DNA of 64,000 bases, taken from Pseudomonas bubulae. Lineage in GTDB: Bacteria > Pseudomonadota > Gammaproteobacteria > Pseudomonadales > Pseudomonadaceae. The notes below the pieces were generated by a model, which was not told the origin of the DNA, did not search any database, and was given only the letters and a program-made list of their open reading frames with translations. The DNA lies in contig NZ_CP146077.1 of the NCBI RefSeq assembly GCF_037023725.1, positions 1,711,001-1,775,000 on the forward strand. The letters run 5' to 3'. The number at the start of each line of letters is the position of its first letter. Within the stretch, counting starts at the first letter, position 1. Both the position numbers and the translations under genes were made by a program. Below, piece after piece: positions 51,023 to 64,000 of the stretch.

Positions 51023-51727
51023 TCAGCGCCGCGCCACATCCGAAAAGTAGAACTTGTCCAGCGTATGCCGCGACTCGGTGTACTCGAACTGGCGCCCATC
51101 CTGTAGAAACGTCTGGTTGCTCACCACGATCACATGGCTCTGACCTTCCAGGTCCAGGTGCTGCTGGTCGTCCTTGCTGCGCGGCACCGCTTCGATGGTG
51201 CGCTGGGCATAGCTGATCTGCATATTCAGGGTCTGCTCGATATAGGCATAGATCGAGTGCTCGGCAATGGCCTGATCCAGCCCCGGAATCAGGTCGCTGA
51301 CAAAATGGTTGATGTCCAGAATCACCCGCTTGCCATCAATATGGCGCACGCGTTTGATGCGGGTTATCAGGCTGCCCGCTGCAACATCGAACTTCTCGCA
51401 CAGTGCGCCTTCGAGCGGGAACCGGGTGAACTCCACCACCTCGGTACTGACGTTACCGCCCAGGCGCGGGTAGGTCTCTTGAAAGCTGACGATACCGCCC
51501 AGCTGGAACTCGATCGGGCTGGATGACAATACAAAAGTGCCCTTGCCGTGGATCTTCTGGGCAAATCCACGCTCCTGCAGTTGTTCAATCGCCTTGCGCA
51601 CGGTTCCGCGGCTGGCCCCATAGCTGGCCATCAACTCGGTTTCGGACGGCAGGCGCGCGCCGCGGGCCAGGCGTTCAGTGGTGATACTGGCAAGCAGATC
51701 CGTGTAGATCTGATTGTATTTGGTCAT
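51023..51727 (-). CDS. treR: Trehalose operon repressor, GntR family
   Basis: A 234-aa GntR/HutC-type repressor: winged helix at the N-terminus (PSETELMASYGASRGTVRKA) and a C-terminal UTRA effector domain. The ATG at 51727 gives MTKYNQIYTDLLASI, the family start; the frame stays open far upstream but that part is not homologous. It is divergent from treP, and two matching palindromes lie in the 195-base gap. By analogy the inducer is trehalose 6-phosphate. Confidence 0.93.
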   Translation of the reverse strand: MTKYNQIYTDLLASITTERLARGARLPSETELMASYGASRGTVRKAIEQLQERGFAQKIHGKGTFVLSSSPIEFQLGGIVSFQETYPRLGGNVSTEVVEFTRFPLEGALCEKFDVAAGSLITRIKRVRHIDGKRVILDINHFVSDLIPGLDQAIAEHSIYAYIEQTLNMQISYAQRTIEAVPRSKDDQQHLDLEGQSHVIVVSNQTFLQDGRQFEYTESRHTLDKFYFSDVARR

Positions 51728-51816
51728 GGCGAGGGCTCTATGCCGGTTGGGCTCGGGGCCCGGAACCTTAAGGGTTGGAGGGAAGGCAGCGCAAGTACGC
51801 GGCAGAAAAATCACTA

Positions 51817-51832
51817 ACTCGTCTGTACCAGT
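51817..51832. promoter_or_regulatory. treO1: TreR operator 1 (predicted)
   Basis: ACTCGTCTGTACCAGT: the same half-site ACTCGT as operator 2 with a degenerate second half. Its start is 26 bases from that of operator 2, about two and a half helical turns. Confidence 0.6.
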
Positions 51833-51834
51833 TG

Positions 51835-51863
51835 TTGCTTTAACTCGTACAGACGAGTATTTT
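51835..51863 (+). promoter_or_regulatory. treO2: treP promoter with TreR operator 2 in the spacer
   Basis: TTGCTT (51835-51840), 17 bases, TATTTT (51858-51863). The perfect-arm palindrome ACTCGTACAGACGAGT (51843-51858) fills the spacer, so repressor binding would exclude RNA polymerase. Confidence 0.68.
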
Positions 51864-51897
51864 TTTGCTACGGCGTGCTGCCACAGCGACGCTCCAT

Positions 51898-51905
51898 AAT
51901 AAAAA
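51898..51905 (+). promoter_or_regulatory. Possible Hfq/Crc CA motif before treP
   Basis: AATAAAAA fits AANAANAA, 18 bases before the treP start codon. Weak alone. Confidence 0.3.
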
Positions 51906-51922
51906 TTCAAGCGAGACCACGC

Positions 51923-53365
51923 ATGAGCCACGACTATTCCCAGATCGCCCGCGAGCTGCTGCACAGCCTCGGTGGTGCCGCCAACATTGAGCAGGCCGCG
52001 CATTGCGTCACACGCTTGCGCCTGGCCCTCAAGGACCCAAGCCTGGTCGACAGCACAACCCTCAACCAGATCGATCTGGTCAAAGGTTCCTTCTTCACGG
52101 GCGGCCTGTACCAGGTGGTGATCGGCCCCGGTGAAGTCGAGAAGGTCTATGCCGCCCTGCGTGAGCAGACCGGCCTGGCAGCCGCCACTATCGCCGACGT
52201 GAAGCAGCAGGGCGCCGACAAGGCCAACGCCATGCAGCGTCTGGTGCGTGTGTTCTCCGATGTGTTTATGCCCATCCTGCCCGCCCTGATCATTGCCGGC
52301 TTGCTGATGGGGGTTAACAACCTGCTCGGCGCCAAGGGCATGTTTATCGACGGCAAAACCCTGCTCGACGCTTATCCGCAACTGGACGGGGTGTGGAGCC
52401 TGATCAACCTCATGGCCAATACCTCTTTTGTATTCCTGCCCGCGCTGGTGGGCTGGTCGGCGGCCAAGCGATTTGGCGGCAGCGAAATCCTCGGCATTGT
52501 GCTGGGCCTGATGCTGGTTCACCCCGACCTGCTCAATGCCTGGAACTACGGCAAGGCCGTGGCCGGGCTGGAGGGCCAGAGCCTGCCGTACTTCAACATC
52601 CTGGGCCTGTTCCAGATCGAGAAAGTGGGCTACCAGGGGCAGATCCTGCCGATCCTGATGGCCGCCTATGTGATGAGCGTGATAGAGAAATGGCTACGGG
52701 CGCGAGTGCCCAATGCCATTCAATTGCTGGTGGTACCCATTACTACCATCGTCATCACCGGGGTGCTGGCGCTGGCGATCATTGGCCCGGTGACCCGTCA
52801 CCTCGGCATCCTCATTACCGAAGGCGTAGTGCTGTTGTTCGACGTGGCCCCGGTGCTCGGCGGAATGATTTTCGGCCTGCTGTATGCACCGCTGGTGATT
52901 ACCGGCATGCACCATATGTTTCTCGCCGTGGACCTGCAATTGATTGCCAACCACGGCGGCACCTTTATCTGGCCGATGATCGTCATGTCCAACCTGGCCC
53001 AGGGCAGCGCCGCGCTCGGGGTGTTCTACATGAGCCGCAATGTGCGTGAGCGCAGCATGGCCTCTACCTCTGCAGTCTCGGCGTACTTTGGCATCACGGA
53101 ACCGGCGATGTTCGGGATCAACCTGCGCTACAAGTTCCCGTTCTATGCGGCGCTGATCGGCTCGGCGCTGGGCAGCATTTTCCTGTCGCTGAACAAGGTG
53201 CTGGCTTCGGCCATCGGTGTTGGCGGCTTGCCCGGCTTTATTTCGATCATTCCGCAGTACATCCCGATGTTTGTCATCGGCATGTTGATGGCCATTGTCG
53301 TGCCGTTTGTCCTGACCTGCGGCCTGAGCCTGAAAATCATTCGTCCGGGTTATCGCGTCGCGTAG
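51923..53365 (+). CDS. treP: Trehalose-specific PTS permease, EIIBC
   Basis: A 480-aa permease that imports trehalose and phosphorylates it to trehalose 6-phosphate. The EIIB domain is N-terminal; its phosphorylated Cys28 is in AAHCVTRLRLAL. The EIIC domain follows with about ten hydrophobic segments and the block GMHHMFLAVDLQLI. There is no EIIA domain, so phosphate must come from another protein: the EIIA domain of the fusion encoded at 56461 is the natural donor. The ATG at 51923 opens the family start MSHDYSQIARELL. Confidence 0.93.
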   Translation: MSHDYSQIARELLHSLGGAANIEQAAHCVTRLRLALKDPSLVDSTTLNQIDLVKGSFFTGGLYQVVIGPGEVEKVYAALREQTGLAAATIADVKQQGADKANAMQRLVRVFSDVFMPILPALIIAGLLMGVNNLLGAKGMFIDGKTLLDAYPQLDGVWSLINLMANTSFVFLPALVGWSAAKRFGGSEILGIVLGLMLVHPDLLNAWNYGKAVAGLEGQSLPYFNILGLFQIEKVGYQGQILPILMAAYVMSVIEKWLRARVPNAIQLLVVPITTIVITGVLALAIIGPVTRHLGILITEGVVLLFDVAPVLGGMIFGLLYAPLVITGMHHMFLAVDLQLIANHGGTFIWPMIVMSNLAQGSAALGVFYMSRNVRERSMASTSAVSAYFGITEPAMFGINLRYKFPFYAALIGSALGSIFLSLNKVLASAIGVGGLPGFISIIPQYIPMFVIGMLMAIVVPFVLTCGLSLKIIRPGYRVA

Positions 53366-53379
53366 CACATCCACTTTCC

Positions 53380-53473
53380 TGTAGCCGCTGCCGAAGGCTG
53401 CGATGGGCTGCGAAGCTGCCCGTCTTGATAGACGGTCCAGCGGCCCTTATCGCAGCCTGCACCAGCGGCTACA
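53380..53473. repeat. Cruciform repeat, second family, between treP and treC
   Basis: TGTAGCCGCTG (53380-53390) pairs with CAGCGGCTACA (53463-53473); AGGCTGCGAT (53395-53404) pairs with ATCGCAGCCT (53449-53458); CCGTC/GACGG (53420-53435) forms the tip. It fills the gap inside the trehalose operon and may lower or separate expression of treC. Confidence 0.7.
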
Positions 53474-53495
53474 ACGTCCAAGCAAGGAACACCCC

Positions 53496-56401
<2,906 letters not shown>

Positions 56402-56460
56402 GCGAGCTGTCGGGGCTCGCGCTCCATCGGCATTTAACCGAATCAACTGCAGGTGAAGTT

Positions 56461-58986
<2,526 letters not shown>

Positions 58987-58988
58987 AC

Positions 58989-59264
58989 ATGTTCGATAAA
59001 GCGCTTAAAGCATTCTGGAAGGCCCTGACACCCGATCTGGTGGTGGATGAGCCCGCTAAACCGGTGTCGACACTGGATAAAACGGTGCTGGCTGCGCTGG
59101 GCGGGAGCGGCAATATCAAGACCGAGCAGCGGGTGGCCTTGACCCGGATCCGTGTTGAGCTGGCCGATATCACCCGCCTGGATCCGCAAGCCCTGCGTGT
59201 GGCGGGTGTGCCCGGGATCCTGAGCCTGCCGGGTGGGGTGGTGCATCTGGTGGTGGGGTTGTAA
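58989..59264 (+). CDS. Small EIIB-like PTS protein lacking the phosphorylated cysteine
   Basis: A 91-aa protein two bases after the fusion gene. Residues about 28-91 line up with the glucose-type EIIB domain: LDKTVLAALGGSGNIKTE, then ALTRIRVELADITRLD and VAGVPGILSLPGGVVHLVVG. In true EIIB the phosphorylated Cys lies directly before the [ILV]TR[LI]R block (as HCVTRLR in TreP); here the residue is Ala50, and the protein has no cysteine at all. It cannot carry phosphate in the normal way, so a regulatory or decoy role is possible. The N-terminal 27 residues are unlike EIIB. Confidence 0.75.
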   Translation: MFDKALKAFWKALTPDLVVDEPAKPVSTLDKTVLAALGGSGNIKTEQRVALTRIRVELADITRLDPQALRVAGVPGILSLPGGVVHLVVGL

Positions 59265-59285
59265 ACCCAGTCCTGCGGCCCTTAG

Positions 59286-59371
59286 GTGGGAACGGGCTTG
59301 CTCGCGATGACAGCGCTGCGATGTAGCTGCAACACCGCAGCGATCCGTTCGCGAGCAAGCCCGCTCCCACA
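59286..59371. repeat. REP pair (GTGGGAACGGGC variant)
   Basis: GTGGGAACGGGCTTGCTCGC and the inverted GCGAGCAAGCCCGCTCCCAC flank an imperfect centre containing GCAGCG/CGCTGC pairing. Confidence 0.9.
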
Positions 59372-59497
59372 GGCTGTGTTTGCCTGCCAGCTGTGACCCT
59401 TCGCCACCCCGCCCTTACTGTTTCGCAATTGCAGGTGTATCGTATTCGCCTTTTGCGGGCCCAACGCCCGCGCCGGATACGAGAGGTAGTTGAATCC

Positions 59498-60874
59498 ATG
59501 TCCTTTACCCGTCGACAAATACTCGGTGGTCTGGCCGGCCTGGTAGTGGTGGGTGTTGGCGCAGGAGGCGCTTCGCGTTACTGGCTGGGCAAGGTGGCTG
59601 CCGAGAACGCCGGCCACGATTACGAACTGATCAGCGCGCCACTGGACGTCGAGCTGGTGCCCGGCCATATCACCCAGGCCTGGGCGTTCGGTCCATCGGC
59701 TCCAGGTACCGAGCTGCGCGTGCGTCAGGGTGAGTGGCTGCGGGTGCGCTTTATCAACCATCTGCCAGTCGCAACCACCATCCATTGGCACGGTATCCGC
59801 CTGCCCCTGGAAATGGACGGCGTCCCCTACGTCTCGCAACTACCGGTATTGCCCGGAGAATACTTCGACTACAAGTTCCGCGTGCCCGATGCCGGCAGCT
59901 ACTGGTATCACCCCCACGTCAACAGCAGCGAAGAGCTGGGTCGTGGCCTGGTCGGCCCGCTGATCGTCGAAGAGCGCGAGCCTACCGGCTTCAAGCACGA
60001 GCGCACCCTGAGCATCAAGAACTGGCACGTCGATGAAGAGGGCGGCTTCCTGCCGTTCAGCATCACCCGCGAAGCGGCCCGTGGCGGTACGGCGGGGCGC
60101 CTGTCGACCATCAATGGCAGCCATGTGCCGACCATCGACCTGCCTGCAGGGCAGATCACCCGTGTGCGTATTCTCAACCTCGACAACACCCTGACCTATC
60201 GCCTGAATATCCCCGGCGTGGAAGCGATGATCTACGCGCTGGATGGCAACCCCATCGAGCCAAGGCCGTTGGGCAAGGATTACTGGCTGGGCCCGGGCAT
60301 GCGTATTTGCCTGGCAATCAAGGCCCCGCCCGCCGGTGAAGAACTGTCGTTGCGTGACGGCCCGGTACGGCTGGGCACTTTGCGTTCGGTCGCCAGCACC
60401 GATGCACCGGGCGAGTGGCCACCGGCGTTGCCCGCCAACCCGATTGCCGAGCCCGACGTGGCCAATGCCGAGAAGATCAACTTCAACTTTGAGTGGGTCG
60501 GTTCGATGTCCGAGAACCTGGGCCCGGATCAGCCTCCGAGCCTTTGGCAGATCAACGGTGTGGCCTGGGATATCAAGGACAAGACCTGCGCTGACCGACC
60601 GATTGCCAAACTCAAGCTGGGTCAGAGCTATATCTTTGAATTGAAGAACATGACCCAGTACCAGCACCCCATCCATTTGCATGGCATGAGTTTCAAGGTG
60701 CTGGCCTCCAATCGCAAAAAAATCATTCCGTATTTCACTGACACCTATCTGCTGGGCAAAAACGAACGTGCCCGCGTGGCGCTGGTGGCGGATAATCCTG
60801 GCGTGTGGATGTTCCACTGCCATGTGATTGATCACATGGAAACCGGCCTGATGGCCGCTATTGAGGTTTCCTGA
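59498..60874 (+). CDS. Tat-exported multicopper oxidase
   Basis: A 458-aa protein. The N-terminus SFTRRQILGGLAGLVVVG is a twin-arginine signal. All four copper-binding motifs are intact: HWHG, HPH (YWYHPHVN), HPIHLHG and HCHVIDHMETGLM. Length fits three cupredoxin domains of the CueO/laccase class; there is no long methionine-rich insert as in CueO. It may oxidise metal ions or phenols in the periplasm. The ATG at 59498 follows AGAGGTAG. In other Pseudomonas the gene lies next to guaA, which supports an insertion of the tre block here. Confidence 0.9.
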   Translation: MSFTRRQILGGLAGLVVVGVGAGGASRYWLGKVAAENAGHDYELISAPLDVELVPGHITQAWAFGPSAPGTELRVRQGEWLRVRFINHLPVATTIHWHGIRLPLEMDGVPYVSQLPVLPGEYFDYKFRVPDAGSYWYHPHVNSSEELGRGLVGPLIVEEREPTGFKHERTLSIKNWHVDEEGGFLPFSITREAARGGTAGRLSTINGSHVPTIDLPAGQITRVRILNLDNTLTYRLNIPGVEAMIYALDGNPIEPRPLGKDYWLGPGMRICLAIKAPPAGEELSLRDGPVRLGTLRSVASTDAPGEWPPALPANPIAEPDVANAEKINFNFEWVGSMSENLGPDQPPSLWQINGVAWDIKDKTCADRPIAKLKLGQSYIFELKNMTQYQHPIHLHGMSFKVLASNRKKIIPYFTDTYLLGKNERARVALVADNPGVWMFHCHVIDHMETGLMAAIEVS

Positions 60875-61362
60875 TGCGACAAGGGCGTCAACCCCTGATT
60901 ATCGACCGCAGCCGCGATCAAGACTTTATGCGCGAAGCGCTGGCGCTGGCCGCTCAAGGCGCAGCGCTGGGTGAAGTGCCGGTGGGTGCGGTGCTGGTGC
61001 AGGACGGTGAAGTCATCGGCCGTGGCTTTAATTGCCCGATCAGCGGCAGCGACCCCAGTGCTCATGCCGAAATGATGGCCATCCGTGATGCAGCGACGGC
61101 TGTCAGCAACTACCGGCTGCCGGGCAGCACGCTGTACGTGACGCTGGAGCCATGCAGCATGTGTGCGGGGCTGATCGTGCACGCCCGGGTGGCACGGGTG
61201 GTGTATGGCGCGCTGGAGCCCAAGGCCGGGATTGTGCAAAGCCAGGGGCAGTTTTTTACCCAGGGCTTTTTGAATCACCGGGTGCTGTATGAAGGCGGGG
61301 TATTGGCTGAAGAGTGCGGGGCGATCCTCAGCGAGTTCTTCAAGGCCAGAAGGGCTCGCTGA
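60874..61362 (+). CDS. tadA: tRNA adenosine(34) deaminase
   Basis: A 162-aa zinc deaminase that makes inosine 34 in tRNA-Arg(ACG). Zinc and catalytic residues are in SAHAEMMAI (His and Glu) and LEPCSMCAGL. The ATG overlaps the TGA of the oxidase gene. The last codons and the stop lie in a half-REP (61354-61376), so the repeat determines the end RRAR. Confidence 0.95.
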   Translation: MRQGRQPLIIDRSRDQDFMREALALAAQGAALGEVPVGAVLVQDGEVIGRGFNCPISGSDPSAHAEMMAIRDAATAVSNYRLPGSTLYVTLEPCSMCAGLIVHARVARVVYGALEPKAGIVQSQGQFFTQGFLNHRVLYEGGVLAEECGAILSEFFKARRAR

Positions 61363-61376
61363 GCCCGCTCCCACAG
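61354..61376. repeat. Single half-REP overlapping the tadA stop
   Basis: GCTCGCTGAGCCCGCTCCCA corresponds to the right half of the REP doublets (GCGAGCAAGCCCGCTCCCAC). There is no left half. Confidence 0.7.
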
Positions 61377-61392
61377 GGGTGAAGGGCGTGTG

Positions 61393-62349
61393 TTACTTCC
61401 TGGCCATAATCACCGCCCGCATTGGCGCCGGCAGGCCTTCGATGGTTTTGCTGTGGTCGTTCGGGTCCAGGTAGTCGCTCAACGACTGGTACTTCATCCA
61501 CTCGGTGGCACGTTGTTCTTCAACGGTGGTGACGCTCACGTCGACGCAGCGCACATCGCTGAAACCGGCACGGCGCAACCAGCGCTCCAGCGCCGGGATC
61601 GAGGGCAGAAACCACACGTTTCGCATCTGCGCGTAGCGGTCTTCCGGCACCAGCACCTGGTTCACGTCACCTTCGATCACCAGGGTTTCCAGCACCAGTT
61701 CGCCGCCTTTGACCAGGCAGTCTTTCAATGCCAGCAAATGCTCGATGGGCGAACGGCGGTGGTAGAACACACCCATGGAAAATACAGTGTCGAAACCTTC
61801 CAGGTTCGGCGGCAGGTCTTCGAAAGGAAACGGCAGGTGCCACGCCGCTTCCTGCTGCAAAAAGCGTTGCACGGCCTGGAACTGGCAGAAGAACAGCCAG
61901 TTGGGGTCGACGCCGATTACGCTGTGGGCGCCTGCGCCGAGCATGCGCCACATGTAGTAGCCGTTGCCGCAGCCCACATCGAGGATGCGCTTGCCCTTGA
62001 GGTCGACATGCGGCGCGACCCGCGACCATTTCCAGTCCGAGTGCCACTCGGTATCGACGTGAACGCCAAACAGGTCGAACGGGCCTTTGCGCCACGGTGA
62101 CAGGCCCATCAGGGCTTCGCGCATCTGTGCACGGGTGGCGTCGTCGCAGTCGGTGTCCAGGGTCAGGCCGTTCAACAGGTCGATTTCGCTCGGCTTGACG
62201 TCGGGCAAGGCATCCAGCGCGCTTTGCCAGCGCTCCAGGTCGCCGTGGCCTTTCTCCATCTTGACGTCGAGCTGGGCTTGCAGGGTGTTGGCCCATTCAG
62301 CCAATGGAGTGCCGGCCAGACGCCGGGCAAGTGGGGACAGATCAATCAT
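61393..62349 (-). CDS. cmoB: tRNA U34 carboxymethyltransferase CmoB
   Basis: A 318-aa SAM-like methyltransferase that uses carboxy-SAM to make 5-carboxymethoxyuridine at tRNA position 34. The binding motif is [17 protein letters not shown] and a second block is [10 protein letters not shown]. The start overlaps cmoA by four bases, as usual for cmoAB. Confidence 0.95.
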   Translation of the reverse strand: MIDLSPLARRLAGTPLAEWANTLQAQLDVKMEKGHGDLERWQSALDALPDVKPSEIDLLNGLTLDTDCDDATRAQMREALMGLSPWRKGPFDLFGVHVDTEWHSDWKWSRVAPHVDLKGKRILDVGCGNGYYMWRMLGAGAHSVIGVDPNWLFFCQFQAVQRFLQQEAAWHLPFPFEDLPPNLEGFDTVFSMGVFYHRRSPIEHLLALKDCLVKGGELVLETLVIEGDVNQVLVPEDRYAQMRNVWFLPSIPALERWLRRAGFSDVRCVDVSVTTVEEQRATEWMKYQSLSDYLDPNDHSKTIEGLPAPMRAVIMARK

Positions 62350-63089
62350 GGCAAGGCAATCAACGAGGCAAAGTTAAGACACTGGAACCACGGCACGACT
62401 TTCGAGAACCCGGCCGCCAGCAGGCGTTCGCGGTGTTCTTCGAGGCTGTCGGGCTTCATGACGTTTTCGATGGCGCTGCGCTTTTGTGCGATCTCCAGAT
62501 CGCTGTAGCCGTTGGCGCGCTTGAACGCCACATGCAGATCAGTCAGCAGCCCGTGCTCTTCGGGGTCGCTGAAACGCAGCTTTTCAGAAAGGATCAGGGC
62601 ACCGCCAGGCAGCAGCGACTGGCGGATACGGCCCAGCAGCGCCAGGCGCTCTTCTGGAGCGATGAATTGCAGGGTGAAGTTCAGCGCCACCACCGAAGCC
62701 GGCTCGAACGCCAGGGCCAGGATATCGCCTTCGATGACCTCGACCGGCAGCAGCTCCTGAAACATCGAGTTCTGCCCATTGAGGTACTCGCGGCAGCGCT
62801 CGACCATTGCCGCCGAATTGTCCACCGCAATCACCTTGCAGCCTTCAGTGCGCACATGGCGGCGCAGGGCCTGGGTGACGGCGCCCAGTGAGCAACCCAG
62901 GTCGTACAGTACGCTGTCGGGCCGGGCGAACTGGGCGGCGAGCACGCCAAGGTTCTCGACAATGGTCGGGTAGCCGGGCACCGAGCGTTTGATCATGTCC
63001 GGGAACACCCGCACAACGTCTTCGTTGAAGGCGAAGTCCGGCACCTGGGTCAGGGGCTGGGCGAAAATACGGTCGGGTTCTTTGCTCAC
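62346..63089 (-). CDS. cmoA: Carboxy-S-adenosylmethionine synthase CmoA
   Basis: A 247-aa enzyme that joins prephenate-derived carboxylate to SAM to form carboxy-SAM, the substrate of CmoB. The motif [20 protein letters not shown] binds SAM. The N-terminus contains [22 protein letters not shown], diagnostic for CmoA (shown by its core [10 protein letters not shown]). Confidence 0.94.
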   Translation of the reverse strand: MSKEPDRIFAQPLTQVPDFAFNEDVVRVFPDMIKRSVPGYPTIVENLGVLAAQFARPDSVLYDLGCSLGAVTQALRRHVRTEGCKVIAVDNSAAMVERCREYLNGQNSMFQELLPVEVIEGDILALAFEPASVVALNFTLQFIAPEERLALLGRIRQSLLPGGALILSEKLRFSDPEEHGLLTDLHVAFKRANGYSDLEIAQKRSAIENVMKPDSLEEHRERLLAAGFSKVVPWFQCLNFASLIALP

Positions 63090-63173
63090 GGCGGTTCCGG
63101 CGGTGGAATTTTCAAAAGGGGCGGCATTTTAGCCAAGTTGGCGCCGGGATGCGCGGTCTGTCTGATAAAGCGT

Positions 63174-63809
63174 TCAGCGTTTGCCCTGGGAAAACACCGA
63201 GGCGGCAATGCCCCACTGGCCCAGCCAGTAACTGAGGATGATCAGGTAGGGCGCGGCGCTGAACGGTTGCACAAAGCGATCGATGCCGATCAGGCTGTCC
63301 GAGACCACAAACGCCAGCGCCCCGGCGGCTGCCAGCCAGGCCGAGTGTTTCGGTACGCCGCTGCCGAGGCGGGCGAGGGCGCGCCAGAGCATGGCGCTGA
63401 TGGCCAGGGCGTAGACGCCCACGGGCACCAGCAAATCGCCCAGGCCCTGGCTGGCCATGACACTCAACAAGCTGCCACCGGCAAGCAGTGCCAGGATCAA
63501 GGCCGGCACGGCTGCGCGGCGGCAGTCCACCAGGTAGGCCTTGAGATAGGCCAGGTGGGCAAACAAAAACGCCCCAAGGCCAAATACAAACAGGTCCTGT
63601 GGCCAGGCCAGCAGAATGTCGCCCAGCAGGGAAAACCCCAGGCCTATGCTGATCCAGTGTCGATAGGGGCTGACAGGCCCGCTGTGCAGCCAGCCGAGCA
63701 ATGCCAGTAGAGGTACGGGCTTGGTCAGCAGGCACAGCACCATGGCGTGCGTGCTGACGCCATAGAGGTAGGTGACAGCTCCCATGATCGCAAGGATCAG
63801 CCACGCCAT
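63174..63809 (-). CDS. YhhN/TMEM86-family membrane protein (lysoplasmalogenase-like)
   Basis: A 211-aa protein with about seven or eight hydrophobic helices. The family marks are TKPVPLLALLGW near residue 30, LGDILLAWPQDLFVFGLGAFLF, and the C-terminal VVSDSLIGIDRFVQPF, with conserved acidic residues. Eukaryotic TMEM86 members are lysoplasmalogenases; the bacterial role is uncertain. The stop of the upstream gene is one base before this ATG, so they form an operon. Confidence 0.86.
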   Translation of the reverse strand: MAWLILAIMGAVTYLYGVSTHAMVLCLLTKPVPLLALLGWLHSGPVSPYRHWISIGLGFSLLGDILLAWPQDLFVFGLGAFLFAHLAYLKAYLVDCRRAAVPALILALLAGGSLLSVMASQGLGDLLVPVGVYALAISAMLWRALARLGSGVPKHSAWLAAAGALAFVVSDSLIGIDRFVQPFSAAPYLIILSYWLGQWGIAASVFSQGKR

Positions 63810-63810
63810 A

Positions 63811-64000
63811 TCAGTTCACCGTAATCGGGCAGTCGAACACCTGCGCGGGTTCGGCTTCGGGTTCCCACGGTTGCTGAGAGGTCAGGCGCAGGCGCCCGCT
63901 GCCAGGGGCAAATACCTGAAAGCGCCATGTCGATTGACCACCGCTGCCCAGCAACTGGCCATTATCGCTGCTGGTGTAGACCTCCGGGCCGAGGCTGCGC
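63811..64000 (-). CDS. Chagasin-type (I42) cysteine-peptidase inhibitor, 3' part
   Basis: Only the last 62 codons are in the window; the frame is open to the edge. The visible part includes LGSGGQSTWRFQVFAPGSG and LRLTSQQPWEPEAEP, matching the GxGGxxxxxF and PWE loops of the I42 inhibitor family, and ends in FDCPITVN. The start and any signal peptide are outside the window. Confidence 0.6.
   Translation of the reverse strand, partial: RSLGPEVYTSSDNGQLLGSGGQSTWRFQVFAPGSGRLRLTSQQPWEPEAEPAQVFDCPITVN

Noticed and set aside
51728..52522. The open frame upstream of treR that would extend the repressor to 499 residues
   Set aside because: The added part is antisense to treP and crosses the treP promoter and operators. 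TreR homology begins exactly at the ATG at 51727.

Overview
The window is a chromosomal segment of a Pseudomonas, most probably of the P. fluorescens lineage. The evidence is the gene order (queA-tgt-yajC-secDF, suhB-trmJ-cysE-iscRSUA-hscBA-fdx-iscX-ndk-rlmN-pilW-rodZ-ispG-hisS-yfgM-bamB-der, then leuA, xseA, guaBA, tadA and cmoBA), near-identical protein sequences to known Pseudomonas proteins, a GC-rich base composition, and many copies of the REP palindrome that begins GTGGGAGCGGGCTTGCTCGCGA-like. No species is assigned. No prophage, insertion sequence or CRISPR array is visible.

Bases 1-6950 hold a six-gene hexuronate/hexonate catabolic cluster, all on the + strand: the 3' end of a 2-keto-3-deoxygluconate kinase, an enolase-superfamily mannonate dehydratase (ManD), a zinc dehydrogenase of the L-gulonate/L-idonate 5-dehydrogenase type, an MFS sugar-acid transporter, fructuronate reductase (UxuB) and a second, unrelated mannonate dehydratase (UxuA). 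Together they can take up sugar acids and convert fructuronate, mannonate and perhaps L-gulonate to KDG and KDPG. Bases 7037-12234 are ordinary accessory genes: an NmrA-type reductase divergent from a LysR regulator, an Lrp regulator divergent from a LysE exporter, DUF924, a small cytochrome c and two hypotheticals. A tRNA-Leu(CAA) with a clear promoter and terminator follows on the - strand.

Bases 12573-36479 are core housekeeping: queuosine synthesis and Sec translocation, tRNA methylation and cysteine synthesis, then the complete Isc iron-sulfur operon under a well-preserved IscR operator, and the conserved ndk-to-der stretch. Bases 36603-47957 carry a methionine-type aminotransferase with an omega-amidase, leuA with a possible leucine-rich leader peptide, an M23 endopeptidase, xseA, a TauE exporter, a zinc-ribbon-like hypothetical, and guaBA.

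Bases 48117-59264 look like an accessory block between guaA and the multicopper oxidase gene. The first part has four small lipoproteins of unknown function and a lipoprotein with a trypsin-like triad. The second part is a trehalose phosphotransferase system: repressor TreR with paired operators, TreP (EIIBC), phosphotrehalase TreC, a LamB-type porin, an EIIA-HPr-EI fusion, and a small EIIB-like protein whose phosphorylated cysteine is replaced by alanine. The window ends with a multicopper oxidase, tadA, cmoBA, a YhhN-family membrane protein and the 3' end of an I42-type peptidase inhibitor. The most unusual items are the cysteine-less EIIB, the lipoprotein/protease island, the leader peptide before leuA, the doubled mannonate dehydratases, and a second family of cruciform repeats, one of which has a perfect 19-bp stem just upstream of the guaB promoter.
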